This document shows, piece after piece, positions 25,921 through 34,356 of a stretch of 64,000 nucleotides of DNA. Within the stretch, counting starts at the first letter, position 1, and every line of letters begins with the position of its first letter. A program made the position numbers and the translations under genes. Location of the stretch: positions 1 to 64,000 of the forward strand of contig NZ_RAZF01000004.1 of the NCBI RefSeq assembly GCF_003612555.1, given 5' to 3'. The notes beneath the pieces were generated by a model, which was given only the letters and a program-made list of their open reading frames with translations, was not told the DNA's origin and made no database searches. This DNA is from Acutalibacter sp. 1XD8-33. Lineage in GTDB: Bacteria > Bacillota > Clostridia > Oscillospirales > Acutalibacteraceae.

Positions 25921-27135
25921 ATGGACCATCTGCCCATTCGAAAAGTCTATGCCGACAATGCCGCCACCACCGCCGTCTCTGAAGAAGTGCTCAGCGCCAT
26001 GTTGCCTTTCTTCAAAGAAGTCTACGGAAACCCTTCCAGCCTGTATGCCCTGGGGCAAGAGGCCAAGGCCCCTTTGGAGGAGGCCCGGGCCACTGTGGCG
26101 GAATGCCTGGGCGCAAAGCCCAACGAGATCTATTTCACCAGCTGCGGCAGTGAGAGCGATAACTGGGCCATCAAAGGCGCCGCCCGGGCTATGCGGAAAA
26201 AGCAGGGCAAAGACCACATCATCACCTCCGCATTCGAGCACCACGCGGTATTGCACACCTGCCAGGCTCTGGAAAAGGAGGGCTTCTCCGTCACCTATCT
26301 TCCTGTCCATGCGGATGGCGTTGTGTGCGTGGAGGAACTAGAAGCCGCCATTACAGACAAAACCGCCCTAGTCACCATTATGTATGCCAACAACGAGATC
26401 GGTACCATCCAACCCATCCCGGAAATCGGCGAAATCTGCAAAAAGCATGGGGTTTTGTTCCACACGGACGCGGTCCAGGCCGTAGGCAATCTGCACATCG
26501 ATGTAAAGGCTCAAAATATTGATATGCTCTCCCTCAGTGGCCACAAGATACACGCCCCTAAGGGGGTAGGAGCCCTTTATCTCCGCGCGGGGGTATCCAT
26601 TGAGAATTTTATGGACGGGGGCGCCCAGGAGCGGGGCCGCCGGGCAGGCACGGAAAATGTGGCGGAGATCGTGGGTCTGGCCACAGCCATCCGCCGGGCC
26701 ACAGACACCATTGATGAACGTGTTGCCCGGCTGACTCCTATGCGGGATAAACTTATCGAAGGGGTGCTGAAAATTCCCCGCAGCCGCCTGAACGGCAGCC
26801 AGAAGCGCCGCCTTCCCGGCAACGTGAGCTTCTGCTTCCAGGGGGTAGAGGGGGAATCTCTGCTGCTGCTGCTGGACATGAAGGGCATCAGCGCATCCTC
26901 TGGCTCTGCCTGCACCAGCGGTTCTCTGGACCCCAGCCATGTGCTTCTCTCCATTGGTCTGCCCCACGAGGTAGCGCATGGCTCCCTGCGGATTTCCTTC
27001 GGGGATTACAACACCATGGAGGATGTAGACTACATTCTAGAAGTCCTGCCCCAGATCATTGAGCGCCTGCGGAACATGTCTCCTCTGTGGGACGCCATCC
27101 AGATGGGCAAAGTCAGCTACGACCAGTATATGTAG
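25921..27135 (+). CDS. nifS: Cysteine desulfurase, NifS type
   Basis: A 404-aa PLP enzyme that takes sulfur from cysteine for Fe-S cluster assembly on the NifU-like scaffold encoded downstream. It shows YADNAATT at the N-terminus, the HHAVLHTC cofactor region, the PLP-binding lysine in [12 protein letters not shown] and the active-site loop [10 protein letters not shown] with the persulfide Cys. An in-frame ATG occurs at 25909, but AAAGGA abuts it, while the ATG at 25921 is spaced normally. It is the first gene of a three-gene operon. Confidence 0.94.
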   Translation: MDHLPIRKVYADNAATTAVSEEVLSAMLPFFKEVYGNPSSLYALGQEAKAPLEEARATVAECLGAKPNEIYFTSCGSESDNWAIKGAARAMRKKQGKDHIITSAFEHHAVLHTCQALEKEGFSVTYLPVHADGVVCVEELEAAITDKTALVTIMYANNEIGTIQPIPEIGEICKKHGVLFHTDAVQAVGNLHIDVKAQNIDMLSLSGHKIHAPKGVGALYLRAGVSIENFMDGGAQERGRRAGTENVAEIVGLATAIRRATDTIDERVARLTPMRDKLIEGVLKIPRSRLNGSQKRRLPGNVSFCFQGVEGESLLLLLDMKGISASSGSACTSGSLDPSHVLLSIGLPHEVAHGSLRISFGDYNTMEDVDYILEVLPQIIERLRNMSPLWDAIQMGKVSYDQYM

Positions 27136-27161
27136 CGCCGCTTTTATTAGGAGGAGTGAGC

Positions 27162-27362
27162 TTGAAGCAGAAGCATAGGAACGCCCAGCGGCCTCCTCTT
27201 AGCAGGCGGGTGGGCAGAGTGTTCGTTCTATCATTGATGTTAAGCATACCCACTCTGCTTATCAACCTGCTGATACAGGGAGGCAAAGAATTCCGCTCAG
27301 AAATTGAAACCTGCCGGAAATACCGGAAGATTACACAAAACATGAAAAGAGAGGACAGATAA
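27162..27362 (+). CDS. Small single-span membrane protein between nifS and nifU
   Basis: A 66-aa frame starting at TTG (27162) with AGGAGGAG six nt upstream. The N-terminus is strongly basic (KQKHRNAQRPPLSRRVGR), followed by one hydrophobic span of about 20 residues (VFVLSLMLSIPTLLINLLIQ) and a charged tail (KYRKITQNMKREDR). The ribosome site of nifU lies in its last codons, and only 3 nt separate its stop from the nifU ATG, so translation is probably coupled. I do not recognise the family. The topology suggests an N-in inner-membrane peptide. Confidence 0.65.
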   Translation: MKQKHRNAQRPPLSRRVGRVFVLSLMLSIPTLLINLLIQGGKEFRSEIETCRKYRKITQNMKREDR

Positions 27363-27365
27363 ACC

Positions 27366-27797
27366 ATGGCATACAGCGAAAAAGTGATGGACCATTTCGC
27401 CAACCCCAGGAATGTGGGCGAAATGGAGGATTTTAGCGGCGTAGGCGAGGTGGGCAACCCCAAGTGCGGCGACATTATGCGCATGTATATCAAAGTGGAA
27501 GGGGACATCATCACCGACGTCTCCTTCATGACCTTTGGCTGTGGAGCAGCCATCGCCACCAGCAGCATGGCCACCGAGCTGATCAAGGGCAAGCCCATCA
27601 GCGAGGCGCTGAAGCTCACCAACAAAGCGGTCATGGAGGCCCTGGACGGCCTGCCGCCGGTAAAGGTCCATTGTTCGGTGCTGGCGGAACAGGCCATCAA
27701 AGCGGCTGTTTCGGATTACTATAAACGCCAAGGGATCGACCCGGAGCCTATTGTGGGTGCGATTCCCGCGTGCGAAGAGTGCGGGTGTGAGATCTGA
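27366..27797 (+). CDS. nifU: Iron-sulfur cluster assembly scaffold, NifU/IscU type
   Basis: A 143-aa scaffold on which Fe-S clusters are built with sulfur from NifS. The three conserved cysteines are present in NPKCGDIMRMY, TFGCGAAIATSS and VHCSVLAEQAI. A C-terminal extension ends in CEECGCEI, adding Cys residues typical of the clostridial subfamily. It lacks the C-terminal Nfu domain of full NifU. Its ATG is 3 nt after the small membrane-protein gene. Confidence 0.94.
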   Translation: MAYSEKVMDHFANPRNVGEMEDFSGVGEVGNPKCGDIMRMYIKVEGDIITDVSFMTFGCGAAIATSSMATELIKGKPISEALKLTNKAVMEALDGLPPVKVHCSVLAEQAIKAAVSDYYKRQGIDPEPIVGAIPACEECGCEI

Positions 27798-27837
27798 TCC
27801 CCCGCTCCAACCGTATTTCATACGGTTGCGCGGTTGC

Positions 27838-27998
27838 GCTGAAAAGCCCCCTCCGCGGCATTATAGTAAACGCACTTGAAAATCGGTATATACCGATTTT
27901 CAAGCTAGGCGGCACAGTAGTTGCTGCGCCGCCTAGTTCAAAAGAGATATACCTCTTTTGAACTGCGTTAACTATTACTGCGGAGGGGGCTTTTCAGC
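27838..27998. repeat. Cloverleaf repeat, copy A (best preserved)
   Basis: A perfect 19-bp outer stem (27838-27856 with 27980-27998, GCTGAAAAGCCCCCTCCGC and its complement) encloses three hairpins: a perfect 30-bp palindrome starting CTTGAAAATCGGTA (27875-27904), a CTAGGCGGC/GCCGCCTAG arm (27905-27936), and TTCAAAAGAG/CTCTTTTGAA (27937-27962). It is shaped like a tRNA but has no tRNA motifs. It follows the nifU stop by about 40 nt. Relatives are at 41668-41795, 47485-47610 and 55771-55928. Confidence 0.8.
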
Positions 27999-28002
27999 GG
28001 GC

Positions 28003-28043
28003 TGGCCCCGCTCGGCAGAGCGGAGGCCCAGCCGAGCGGGCCC
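28003..28043. terminator. GC-rich hairpin between convergent nifU and dacA-like genes
   Basis: GGCCCCGCTCGG pairs with CCGAGCGGGCC (one bulged base) about 37 nt before the end of the minus-strand carboxypeptidase gene. With no U-tract, it is only a possible bidirectional terminator. Confidence 0.4.
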
Positions 28044-28079
28044 ATGGCTGAATCTGCCAAAAGGGTAGGCGCTCACGAC

Positions 28080-29609
28080 CTATAAATCCCGGAACTTCTT
28101 CACCCTTTTCAGCATCTTCTGCTTCCTGCGGTAAAATACCACCAGAATCAAATATACCACAATCAGCGCCCCAATTGCCGCCATTACCGCGATAAACCAG
28201 GGTGACGTAAGCAGAGAGCGTCCCTGCTCCCAGCCGGCGATCAGGTCGCTCCGGGACACAGACTCCGTGGCGACTACCGGTACCGTGGCAATCACCTCGT
28301 CCACATAGCTCAAAGTAGCCGTCCCAATCTGCTCTCCCTTCCGGATGGGGGCCTGTACGCTTTCCGGCGCGTCTACCGTCACTCGGATGGAGGTGGCGTC
28401 CACATCGTTAGGCAGCATCACGCTCACATTCTGATCCGCCGCCAGCAGCAGCTCATCCTTCTGATAGGCATACTCCAGCTTCACCGAAGAGAGCACGTCT
28501 CCCTGGGAGGCGATGGTCTTTTTTTGCAGGCTGGTAAAAGCCCAGCGGTACAGGGTAGCGGAGTCTCGCATTTCGTTGTGAATTCCTTGGGCGTATCCCT
28601 CCATATCTCCCATTGCCACGATAATGTAGGTGTAGCCATAGGCCGTAGCGGAAGAGGTCAGGCAGAAGCCAGCTTGATCATGGGAGCCGGTCTTGATGCC
28701 GGAGGCGTAGGTGTAAAAATAGTTGTTGCCATTCTCGTCCGGATAGTTCAGCAGCATTTTGTTGGTATTCATTTTAGTGGATACCTCCGGGCTGAGGTTG
28801 GTGGCCGGCTTCTCATACCAGGGCTGGGACACGATCTTGGTGAAATTGGGCAGGGTCATGGCGTATTTGGTGATGGCCGCCATGTCTCTGGCCGTACTAT
28901 AGTGATTTCCATCGTGAAGGCCATGAGGATTGGTGAAATGGGTATTCCTGCACCCCAGCTCCTCTGCCTTCTTATTCATCTGCTGCACAAAATAGCTGGT
29001 GCCGCTGTAGTCAATCACACCCTCCCCCCGGTCCTCTGCGGGAGCCATGCTCGGTTCTGCCGCAGTCCCGGAGGCATCCCCCCCTTGAGCCCCCGGGTCC
29101 TCCGGGTCCGGGGCGTCCTCCGGCACGATTTTCCCGCTCTCGTAGAGGTCGTCCACATACTCCATCAAGGTGACGGCGGCATCATTTCCGGAGGGCACCA
29201 TGAGCAGATACAAAAGCTGTAAGCCCGTCAGTTCCTCCCCCACCTGTACTCCCGCCAGAGAACTGCCGGTACCCGCCAAGTCGTCCTCCACACTCTGAGG
29301 CACAGTAATCACCGCGTGCTCGATGTCCGGGATGTTCTCATAGGCTACAATATAGGTCATGATTTTTGTCATGGAGGCCATAGGCAGCTGCTCGTCCGGG
29401 TTCAGGGAATAGACTACCGTGTCCGTATCCAGATTCACCATAAACAGTGACTTACAGTGGGGCTCTGTGCTGTCTCGCTCATCCCCTGTGTCCCACTTGA
29501 AGGTAAACCCTTCGGCGGCATAGGCGGGCATGGCGCAAAAGGTCAGGGCGCATAGCGCTAAAATGCTGGCAAAAAGGCGCCTCCATCCTGCTTGTTTCCT
29601 ATTTTTCAT
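28080..29609 (-). CDS. D-alanyl-D-alanine carboxypeptidase (PBP5-like, S11)
   Basis: A 509-aa secreted, membrane-anchored penicillin-binding protein that trims the terminal D-Ala of peptidoglycan stems. It has a signal peptide (about 9-33, ending CAMPAYA), the SxxK motif ASMTKIMTYI, SGN in VPSGNDAAV, KTGS in GIKTGSHDQAG, a PBP5 C-terminal beta domain and a C-terminal transmembrane helix (PWFIAVMAAIGALIVVYLIL). An acidic, Pro/Asp-rich insert of about 40 residues (around 155-195) lies after SGN, longer than in DacA. ATG at 29609 has GGGAGG upstream. It could be DacA- or DacF-like. Confidence 0.88.
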   Translation of the reverse strand: MKNRKQAGWRRLFASILALCALTFCAMPAYAAEGFTFKWDTGDERDSTEPHCKSLFMVNLDTDTVVYSLNPDEQLPMASMTKIMTYIVAYENIPDIEHAVITVPQSVEDDLAGTGSSLAGVQVGEELTGLQLLYLLMVPSGNDAAVTLMEYVDDLYESGKIVPEDAPDPEDPGAQGGDASGTAAEPSMAPAEDRGEGVIDYSGTSYFVQQMNKKAEELGCRNTHFTNPHGLHDGNHYSTARDMAAITKYAMTLPNFTKIVSQPWYEKPATNLSPEVSTKMNTNKMLLNYPDENGNNYFYTYASGIKTGSHDQAGFCLTSSATAYGYTYIIVAMGDMEGYAQGIHNEMRDSATLYRWAFTSLQKKTIASQGDVLSSVKLEYAYQKDELLLAADQNVSVMLPNDVDATSIRVTVDAPESVQAPIRKGEQIGTATLSYVDEVIATVPVVATESVSRSDLIAGWEQGRSLLTSPWFIAVMAAIGALIVVYLILVVFYRRKQKMLKRVKKFRDL

Positions 29610-29795
29610 CTCTTCCATCCTCCCGGTCTGTGTCGTAATCGCCAAGAGCGCCGGCTCCTCTTAGTATACATGGTTTCACCCGGAAAAGGAAGCCGGAATT
29701 TGTTAAGATTACCTGAATATTTGCTGAATAAGCACGGAATAGCCCTTTGCCGCCAGTCTCCTGAGAAACTCCTGACCGCTCTGGATCCTTCCTCT

Positions 29796-30485
29796 TTATA
29801 TATCAAATACCTGTCCTGGCGCGGAAACATCCATCAGGCAGGAAGCGTAGTTCTGGTAATGGGGGTCAGCCTTGAACAGGGGCACCACAGAATAGTCCCC
29901 CCACATATGCATGGGGAACACACGCTTCGCGCCCGCCGTCTCAAAAAAGTACCGCATCCCTAAGTCGAAATCCGCATCCTGGCGGGGATCCAGAGGCACA
30001 AAGGCAACGTCAATATCCTTTTCTTTCAGGAGCTCCAGTTCTTCCCGGTACATCCGCACCATCTGATCGTTCTGATATCGGGGAGCTCCGTCCCAAACCC
30101 AGCAGTTCAGGTCACCGGCATGGTAGATCCGCTTGCCCTCGCACTGGATGAGAAACGCTACCCCCTGGTCCGTGGACTGGAGGGTGGCGATTTTCAGGCC
30201 GTCTACCTCATAGGTATGGTGAGGAGACACAAAAACAGCGCTCTCCCGAAGCTCCTTGGGAACTCTGCTCTCCCAGATGTCGTCGGAGAGGATAAAGCGC
30301 ACCTGCCGCCCGGGCCGGGCCTCTTGGAAAACCGCCGGGGAGAAATGGTCCTCATGGCAATGGCTGGCGAACACATACAGGGGCTTGTCCGACCGGGGAA
30401 TCTCCCCCTGGTAGTAGTCGAACAGCAGGCAGCAGCTTTCCAGCTCCACGAAATAGCCACTGTGCAGAATAAACGTGATTTTCAT
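29796..30485 (-). CDS. MBL-fold metallo-hydrolase
   Basis: A 229-aa metallo-beta-lactamase-fold protein with the metal motif SHCHEDHFSP (HxHxDH), a distal GDLNCWVW aspartate and the C-terminal MHMWGD. There is no signal peptide, so it is cytoplasmic. It resembles UlaG/YycJ-like small hydrolases of unknown substrate. AAAGGAGG precedes the ATG at 30485; the frame upstream is repeat DNA. It is a single gene, co-oriented with the carboxypeptidase downstream (186 nt gap). Confidence 0.82.
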   Translation of the reverse strand: MKITFILHSGYFVELESCCLLFDYYQGEIPRSDKPLYVFASHCHEDHFSPAVFQEARPGRQVRFILSDDIWESRVPKELRESAVFVSPHHTYEVDGLKIATLQSTDQGVAFLIQCEGKRIYHAGDLNCWVWDGAPRYQNDQMVRMYREELELLKEKDIDVAFVPLDPRQDADFDLGMRYFFETAGAKRVFPMHMWGDYSVVPLFKADPHYQNYASCLMDVSAPGQVFDI

Positions 30486-31136
30486 GGAAAGACCTCCTTT
30501 TGTTGGGGCGCGCGCCGGGCGGAGCACACAGCGCCAAGCATGGTGAAAGGATAGCGCTCGGTTTCGCCGTGTGATACGAGTTTTCCTGCGGAAAACTCGC
30601 CAAGCTGGGTGATGGATGCATAACGCCAAGCATGGTGAAAGAATAGCGCTCGGTTTCGCCGTAGTGTCAAAAAGATAAACCCTCGCACGGCTCGGTTTAT
30701 CTTTTGCCGGGCTGGGTGCTGAATACACGCCGCTGGCTACTTCCGGTACTAGGGGACTTTTTTCTCTTGCAAAAAGTTTCCTCTTGCAAGAGTTTTGCTT
30801 TGCAAAACTCGGATAGTTAACCGAGCAGAGCGAGTGTTAGCTATTATTCACACTTCAAAAAATGCGCTTCTCAGGTGTTTAAAGTCAAGGGCAAGGTCGT
30901 GGGACGCTGCTAAGGCACACCCTGCAACCTTTGAGAAAGGTAAGACTTCGTTTCACGAAGTCTACGAAACTTTTACGGTGGTTCTGTCAGCTCGTCAAAC
31001 AACATAAAATCTTCACGACGAATAAAATGAGGAGTGACATTGCGCGGTCCAAGACTTGGCGTAGCCAAGTCTCAGGCGTCTAGGCCCCTGGTGGGGTTTG
31101 GGGCAAAGCCCCAAGGTCTTTGCGCCCAGCCCCGCT
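30486..31136. repeat. Repeat-rich intergenic region between flippase and MBL genes
   Basis: A 651-bp gap with no gene supported. A 37-bp segment beginning CGCCAAGCATGG occurs twice with one mismatch (30532-30568 and 30624-30660), separated by a CGAGTTTTCC/GGAAAACTCG hairpin. Then come AAGATAAACC/GGTTTATCTT (about 30671-30704), GTTTTGCTTTGCAAAAC, AGACTTCGTTTCACGAAGTC near 30945, an AGACTTGGCGTAGCCAAGTC hairpin near 31051-31070 and TTGGGGCAAAGCCCCAA near 31098-31114. Confidence 0.65.
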
Positions 31137-32786
31137 CTATTGCCGCATATGCTTCCCCTTTCCTCCCCGCACCACAGGGTCCTTTTGGTGCATGTGCCTG
31201 GGACGGAATTTCTTCTTTACATGCAGAAGCCGGGCAATGGTCTCGCCCTTGGGCAGCATGGCCACATCGTCATAGCTCACCGCCCGGAACAGCACGATTG
31301 CCAGGGCGTATACCACAACCGCCACGGCAATCGCTGGGATCACCGCCATCCTGGAGGGCAGGAAGCCGCACAGCCCCCTGTAAACTCCATAGGACACGGC
31401 TCCCATCACCCCGGCGGAAACCACAATCGGAACGGCCATGGCTACCACGCTGTCCATGCGAGGCAGGCTACCCCGGATGGCAATCAAGTTTAAAATCATG
31501 ATCAAAAAATAGGCGATTGCCGTGCTGATGGCAGACCCCATCACATTGATTTCCGGAATGCCGGTGAGAAAATAGGAAATCACAATTTTTACCACAGCGC
31601 CCACAGCCATGTCAACCACCGGACGGGTAGTCCGGCCAAAGGACTGGAGAATGGCGTTGGTGGTGAAGAGAGTGCTGTTAAAGGCAATGGCGATGGCAAG
31701 CACTCGCAGCAGACTGGCCGCGCCTTCCGCCACTTCCGGCCGGTTGAAGAGAAAGAGCTGGCAGATGGGGCCGGCAAACAGGGACATCCCTACGCTGGCA
31801 GGGATGGAAATTAACAGCGTCATGCGCATGGAAACCGAGGCGATGTGGTTCACAGAATGCTTGTCCTCGGACACAATCGCTCCGGAGAGCACCGGCAGCA
31901 GGCTAGTGGAGATGGGTACTACAAAGGCCCCGGGCAGGTCGAACAATTTTCGGGCATGACCCAACACCCCGCTGAACCAGTCCGCCTGATCCTGCGTAAA
32001 GCCTGCCACCATCTTCATCCGGTCCATCAGCACCGCGCTGTCCACAAAATCCAACACGCTGAGAAAGCAGGCTCCCAGGGTGATGGGTACCGCAAAGCGT
32101 ACCAGAGAGAGAAGCATATCCCGGCGAGAGGGCAGAGCGTTGCTATCCGGGGGCAAGCTCCGGTCTTTCCGGCGCTGGCGCAGCTTATAGCAGGCCAGAT
32201 AGGTCATGCCCAAGGCCGCGCTGATGGATACGCCGGTAATGGCCCCTACAGCCGCCCAAGCATCGGAGTCGTACCGACGGATAATATAGGCGGCCAGGCC
32301 CACGCCAATGGCCACCTTGGAAACGGCCTCAATCACCTGGGAGACCGCCGTGGGCAACATGTTGGACCGGCCCTGGAAGTACCCCCGCAGAGCGGACATT
32401 ACGGAGATGAAGAAGGCTGTGGGCGCCAGGGCCACGATGGTGTGGGCCGCGCCGGGCTTGCCCAGCAGCCGGGCGATCTGGTCAGAGCCGAAGAGCATCA
32501 CCAGGCAGCCCAGAAGCCCCAAGCCAAAAAACAGCCAGAATGCCACGGAGAACACCTGATCGGCTTCTCTCCGCCGGCCCATGGTATAGGCTGTGCTTAC
32601 CATACGGGACACGGCAATGGGTAGCCCAGCAGTGGAAAGCATCAGAAAGATGGTGAAGATATCGTAGGCCCCATAGAAATAGGACATTCCCTCGGCGCTG
32701 ATGAAGTTGGCCAGAGGGATGGAGAACAGCAGGCCCAGCACCTTTACCAGCAGGGTGCTGGCGGAAAGGATGGCGGCACCCTTCAT
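31137..32786 (-). CDS. SpoVB/MurJ-like MOP-superfamily flippase
   Basis: A 549-aa polytopic membrane protein with about 14 hydrophobic spans, of the polysaccharide-transport/SpoVB family. In spore formers SpoVB acts in cortex peptidoglycan synthesis; other members flip lipid-linked precursors. The N-terminus FMKGAAILSASTLLVKVLGL matches the family start, and the cytosolic tail is basic. The start is uncertain: the ATG at 32786 has only a weak GGA upstream, and the frame continues upstream with plausible residues but no standard start codon. Confidence 0.82.
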   Translation of the reverse strand: MKGAAILSASTLLVKVLGLLFSIPLANFISAEGMSYFYGAYDIFTIFLMLSTAGLPIAVSRMVSTAYTMGRRREADQVFSVAFWLFFGLGLLGCLVMLFGSDQIARLLGKPGAAHTIVALAPTAFFISVMSALRGYFQGRSNMLPTAVSQVIEAVSKVAIGVGLAAYIIRRYDSDAWAAVGAITGVSISAALGMTYLACYKLRQRRKDRSLPPDSNALPSRRDMLLSLVRFAVPITLGACFLSVLDFVDSAVLMDRMKMVAGFTQDQADWFSGVLGHARKLFDLPGAFVVPISTSLLPVLSGAIVSEDKHSVNHIASVSMRMTLLISIPASVGMSLFAGPICQLFLFNRPEVAEGAASLLRVLAIAIAFNSTLFTTNAILQSFGRTTRPVVDMAVGAVVKIVISYFLTGIPEINVMGSAISTAIAYFLIMILNLIAIRGSLPRMDSVVAMAVPIVVSAGVMGAVSYGVYRGLCGFLPSRMAVIPAIAVAVVVYALAIVLFRAVSYDDVAMLPKGETIARLLHVKKKFRPRHMHQKDPVVRGGKGKHMRQ

Positions 32787-33274
32787 AAATCCGTTTCTGC
32801 TTTCCTGCGCCGTACCGCCACCCCCTTTTCTCCGAATCTTTCTGCACAGGCTTTAGTGTCCCACCAGTATCTGTTTATTATAACAAATTTTTACGAGGAG
32901 CGCAAGGGCCGCGTTCGGGCAAAAAAGAGAAGCGCAGAGGAAAAACCTCTTGCTATTCCGTGGAATATGGTGTAGAATAGGCGTAGAGACGCAAAAGCAA
33001 AGGCAGGGCGCGGGGGACCCCCATCCCCCACGCCCCTATGCAGGAGACAGCCCTCCCACACAGCAGAAAATCTGCACCATACCCATTATAAACAATCCCC
33101 TTGTCTTTTACAAGAGGGATATTATAGGATTTTGCGTGTAGCTTCCGGCGGTGTAGGGATCCTTCCCTGCGCCGTTTTTTGCCGTCTCTGCGGCGCCGCC
33201 TGGGGGCGGGATTTTCTCCGCCCTCCCGGAAGGCCGCCACAGAGAAAATTTTGCCAAGAGGCAAGGAGGTTATT
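32787..33274. other. Divergent intergenic region flippase/lipoprotein
   Basis: 488 bp without a supported gene. TTGTCT (about 33099) and a TATTATAGGA stretch (about 33119-33128) resemble a weak plus-strand promoter. CTTGTCTTTTACAAG forms a small stem. The segment 33150-33240 is GC-rich with short palindromes (GCGCCGCC) that may fold as the leader of the downstream transcript. Confidence 0.4.
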
Positions 33275-33325
33275 ATGAAAAAATCCATATCTGCATCATG
33301 CTCAAAGGGGGGCGTTCTCTTATGA
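33275..33325 (+). CDS. 16-codon leader ORF upstream of the lipoprotein gene
   Basis: ATG at 33275 follows a strong AAGGAGG with ideal spacing and encodes MKKSISASCSKGGVLL. Its TGA overlaps the downstream ATG (ATGA at 33322-33325). The lipoprotein gene has its own AAAGGGG, so coupling or attenuation is possible. The peptide has no recognisable family and contains no run of a single amino acid. It is too short to judge by composition; the case rests on the ribosome site and the overlap. Confidence 0.5.
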   Translation: MKKSISASCSKGGVLL

Positions 33326-34293
33326 AGCGGAATGTCCCGCGAATTCTGGGGGCGCTGCTGGCTATTTGCCTGGTCCTCTCCCTGTGCTCCTGCGGCATTT
33401 ATGAAAAACTGAATGACGCTTATATGAAAATGAACGATGATACACTGCCTGACCCCGGTCCCTCCAGCACTGTCCAATCTAACACTGACTCAACGCCCAG
33501 TAGCGCGAGTTCCGATTCCGAAGAGCTCTACGCCACAGTGAGGGAGTTTCTCCACGACCCCCAGGTCCGGGCGGAGATCGATGCCTCCATCGATGAAATG
33601 GCGGGCGATGGCATGGAGGCCTCTGTAGAGGGCTCTGATGATACCCTGGTGTACACCTTCCGGTTCGATGATGATATGCTGGAGGGCGTCGACGAGGAGA
33701 TGCTTGCGGCCAATCTGGAAGAGGCCCTGGACGAAGTGTCCGGCACCTTTGAGGACATCGCCCAGTCCGTATCGGAGGTGGTCATGGCGGAGGAGATCAT
33801 GGTCCTCGTGGTGTATGGCAAGGCCGACGGCACGGTGCTGGCCTGCCGGGAATTCTACCCGCCGCAGACAGGAGCGGCAGGCACAGCAGGCGGCGAAACT
33901 GGCGGCAAAGAGGTGCGGGGCACAATCTACGACTGTGAAATCGGGATTCTCTCCGCCCGGGCAGGCGTAGCCGACAATAGCGAGAGCTACGTTGTGGTGA
34001 ACTTCGAGTTTTCCAACGATTCGGACGAACCTGTCGCCTGCAATTATGTGGCTCTCATAGAAGCCTATCAGGGCGGGATCCAGCTGAACGAGGCATACGG
34101 TTCCGACAGCATTATGTTAAGCAACAGTGATTATTTTACCACCAACATCAAGCCCGGGACCACCGTGGAATTCCAGAAGGCCTTCTGGCTGGAAAACGAC
34201 GAGGACATTGAGGTGGAGGCCAGAGGCCTACTCTCCTCCCTGGACGATACGCCCCCGGTCACACGGACTTTCAATATCGTCACCATGGAGTAA
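33322..34293 (+). CDS. Lipoprotein with DUF4854/DUF5067-like domains
   Basis: A 323-aa secreted protein with a lipoprotein signal peptide: basic MKRNVPR start, hydrophobic span, lipobox LSLCSC with the lipidated Cys near residue 27. A Ser/Thr-rich linker is followed by an acidic helical domain (about 70-190, DUF4854-like) and a beta-rich C-terminal domain (about 205-323) resembling DUF5067, with ESYVVVNFEFSNDSDEP and the conserved FQKAFWL segment. Function is unknown; such proteins are displayed on the outer face of the membrane. A terminator follows at 34310-34342. Confidence 0.75.
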   Translation: MKRNVPRILGALLAICLVLSLCSCGIYEKLNDAYMKMNDDTLPDPGPSSTVQSNTDSTPSSASSDSEELYATVREFLHDPQVRAEIDASIDEMAGDGMEASVEGSDDTLVYTFRFDDDMLEGVDEEMLAANLEEALDEVSGTFEDIAQSVSEVVMAEEIMVLVVYGKADGTVLACREFYPPQTGAAGTAGGETGGKEVRGTIYDCEIGILSARAGVADNSESYVVVNFEFSNDSDEPVACNYVALIEAYQGGIQLNEAYGSDSIMLSNSDYFTTNIKPGTTVEFQKAFWLENDEDIEVEARGLLSSLDDTPPVTRTFNIVTME

Positions 34294-34309
34294 TTTTTTG
34301 ATAAGCCGC

Positions 34310-34342
34310 AAAAAGGGAACCCTCGAGGGGCTCCCTTTTTCC
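34310..34342. terminator. Bidirectional terminator
   Basis: AAAAAGGGA pairs with TCCCTTTTT around an inner CCCTCGAGGGG stem, with T or A tracts on both sides. It lies between the convergent lipoprotein gene and ABC exporter operon. Confidence 0.75.
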
Positions 34343-34356
34343 ATGCCATTTTCGAT

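Noticed and set aside
27838-27998. tRNA gene suggested by the cloverleaf shape
   Set aside because: There is no TTCRA T-loop, no D-loop GG, no CCA or discriminator context, and the arms are far longer than in tRNA.
32953-33477. Minus-strand frame in the gap before the lipoprotein gene
   Set aside because: No ribosome site, runs antisense into the lipoprotein gene, and shows no plausible domain.
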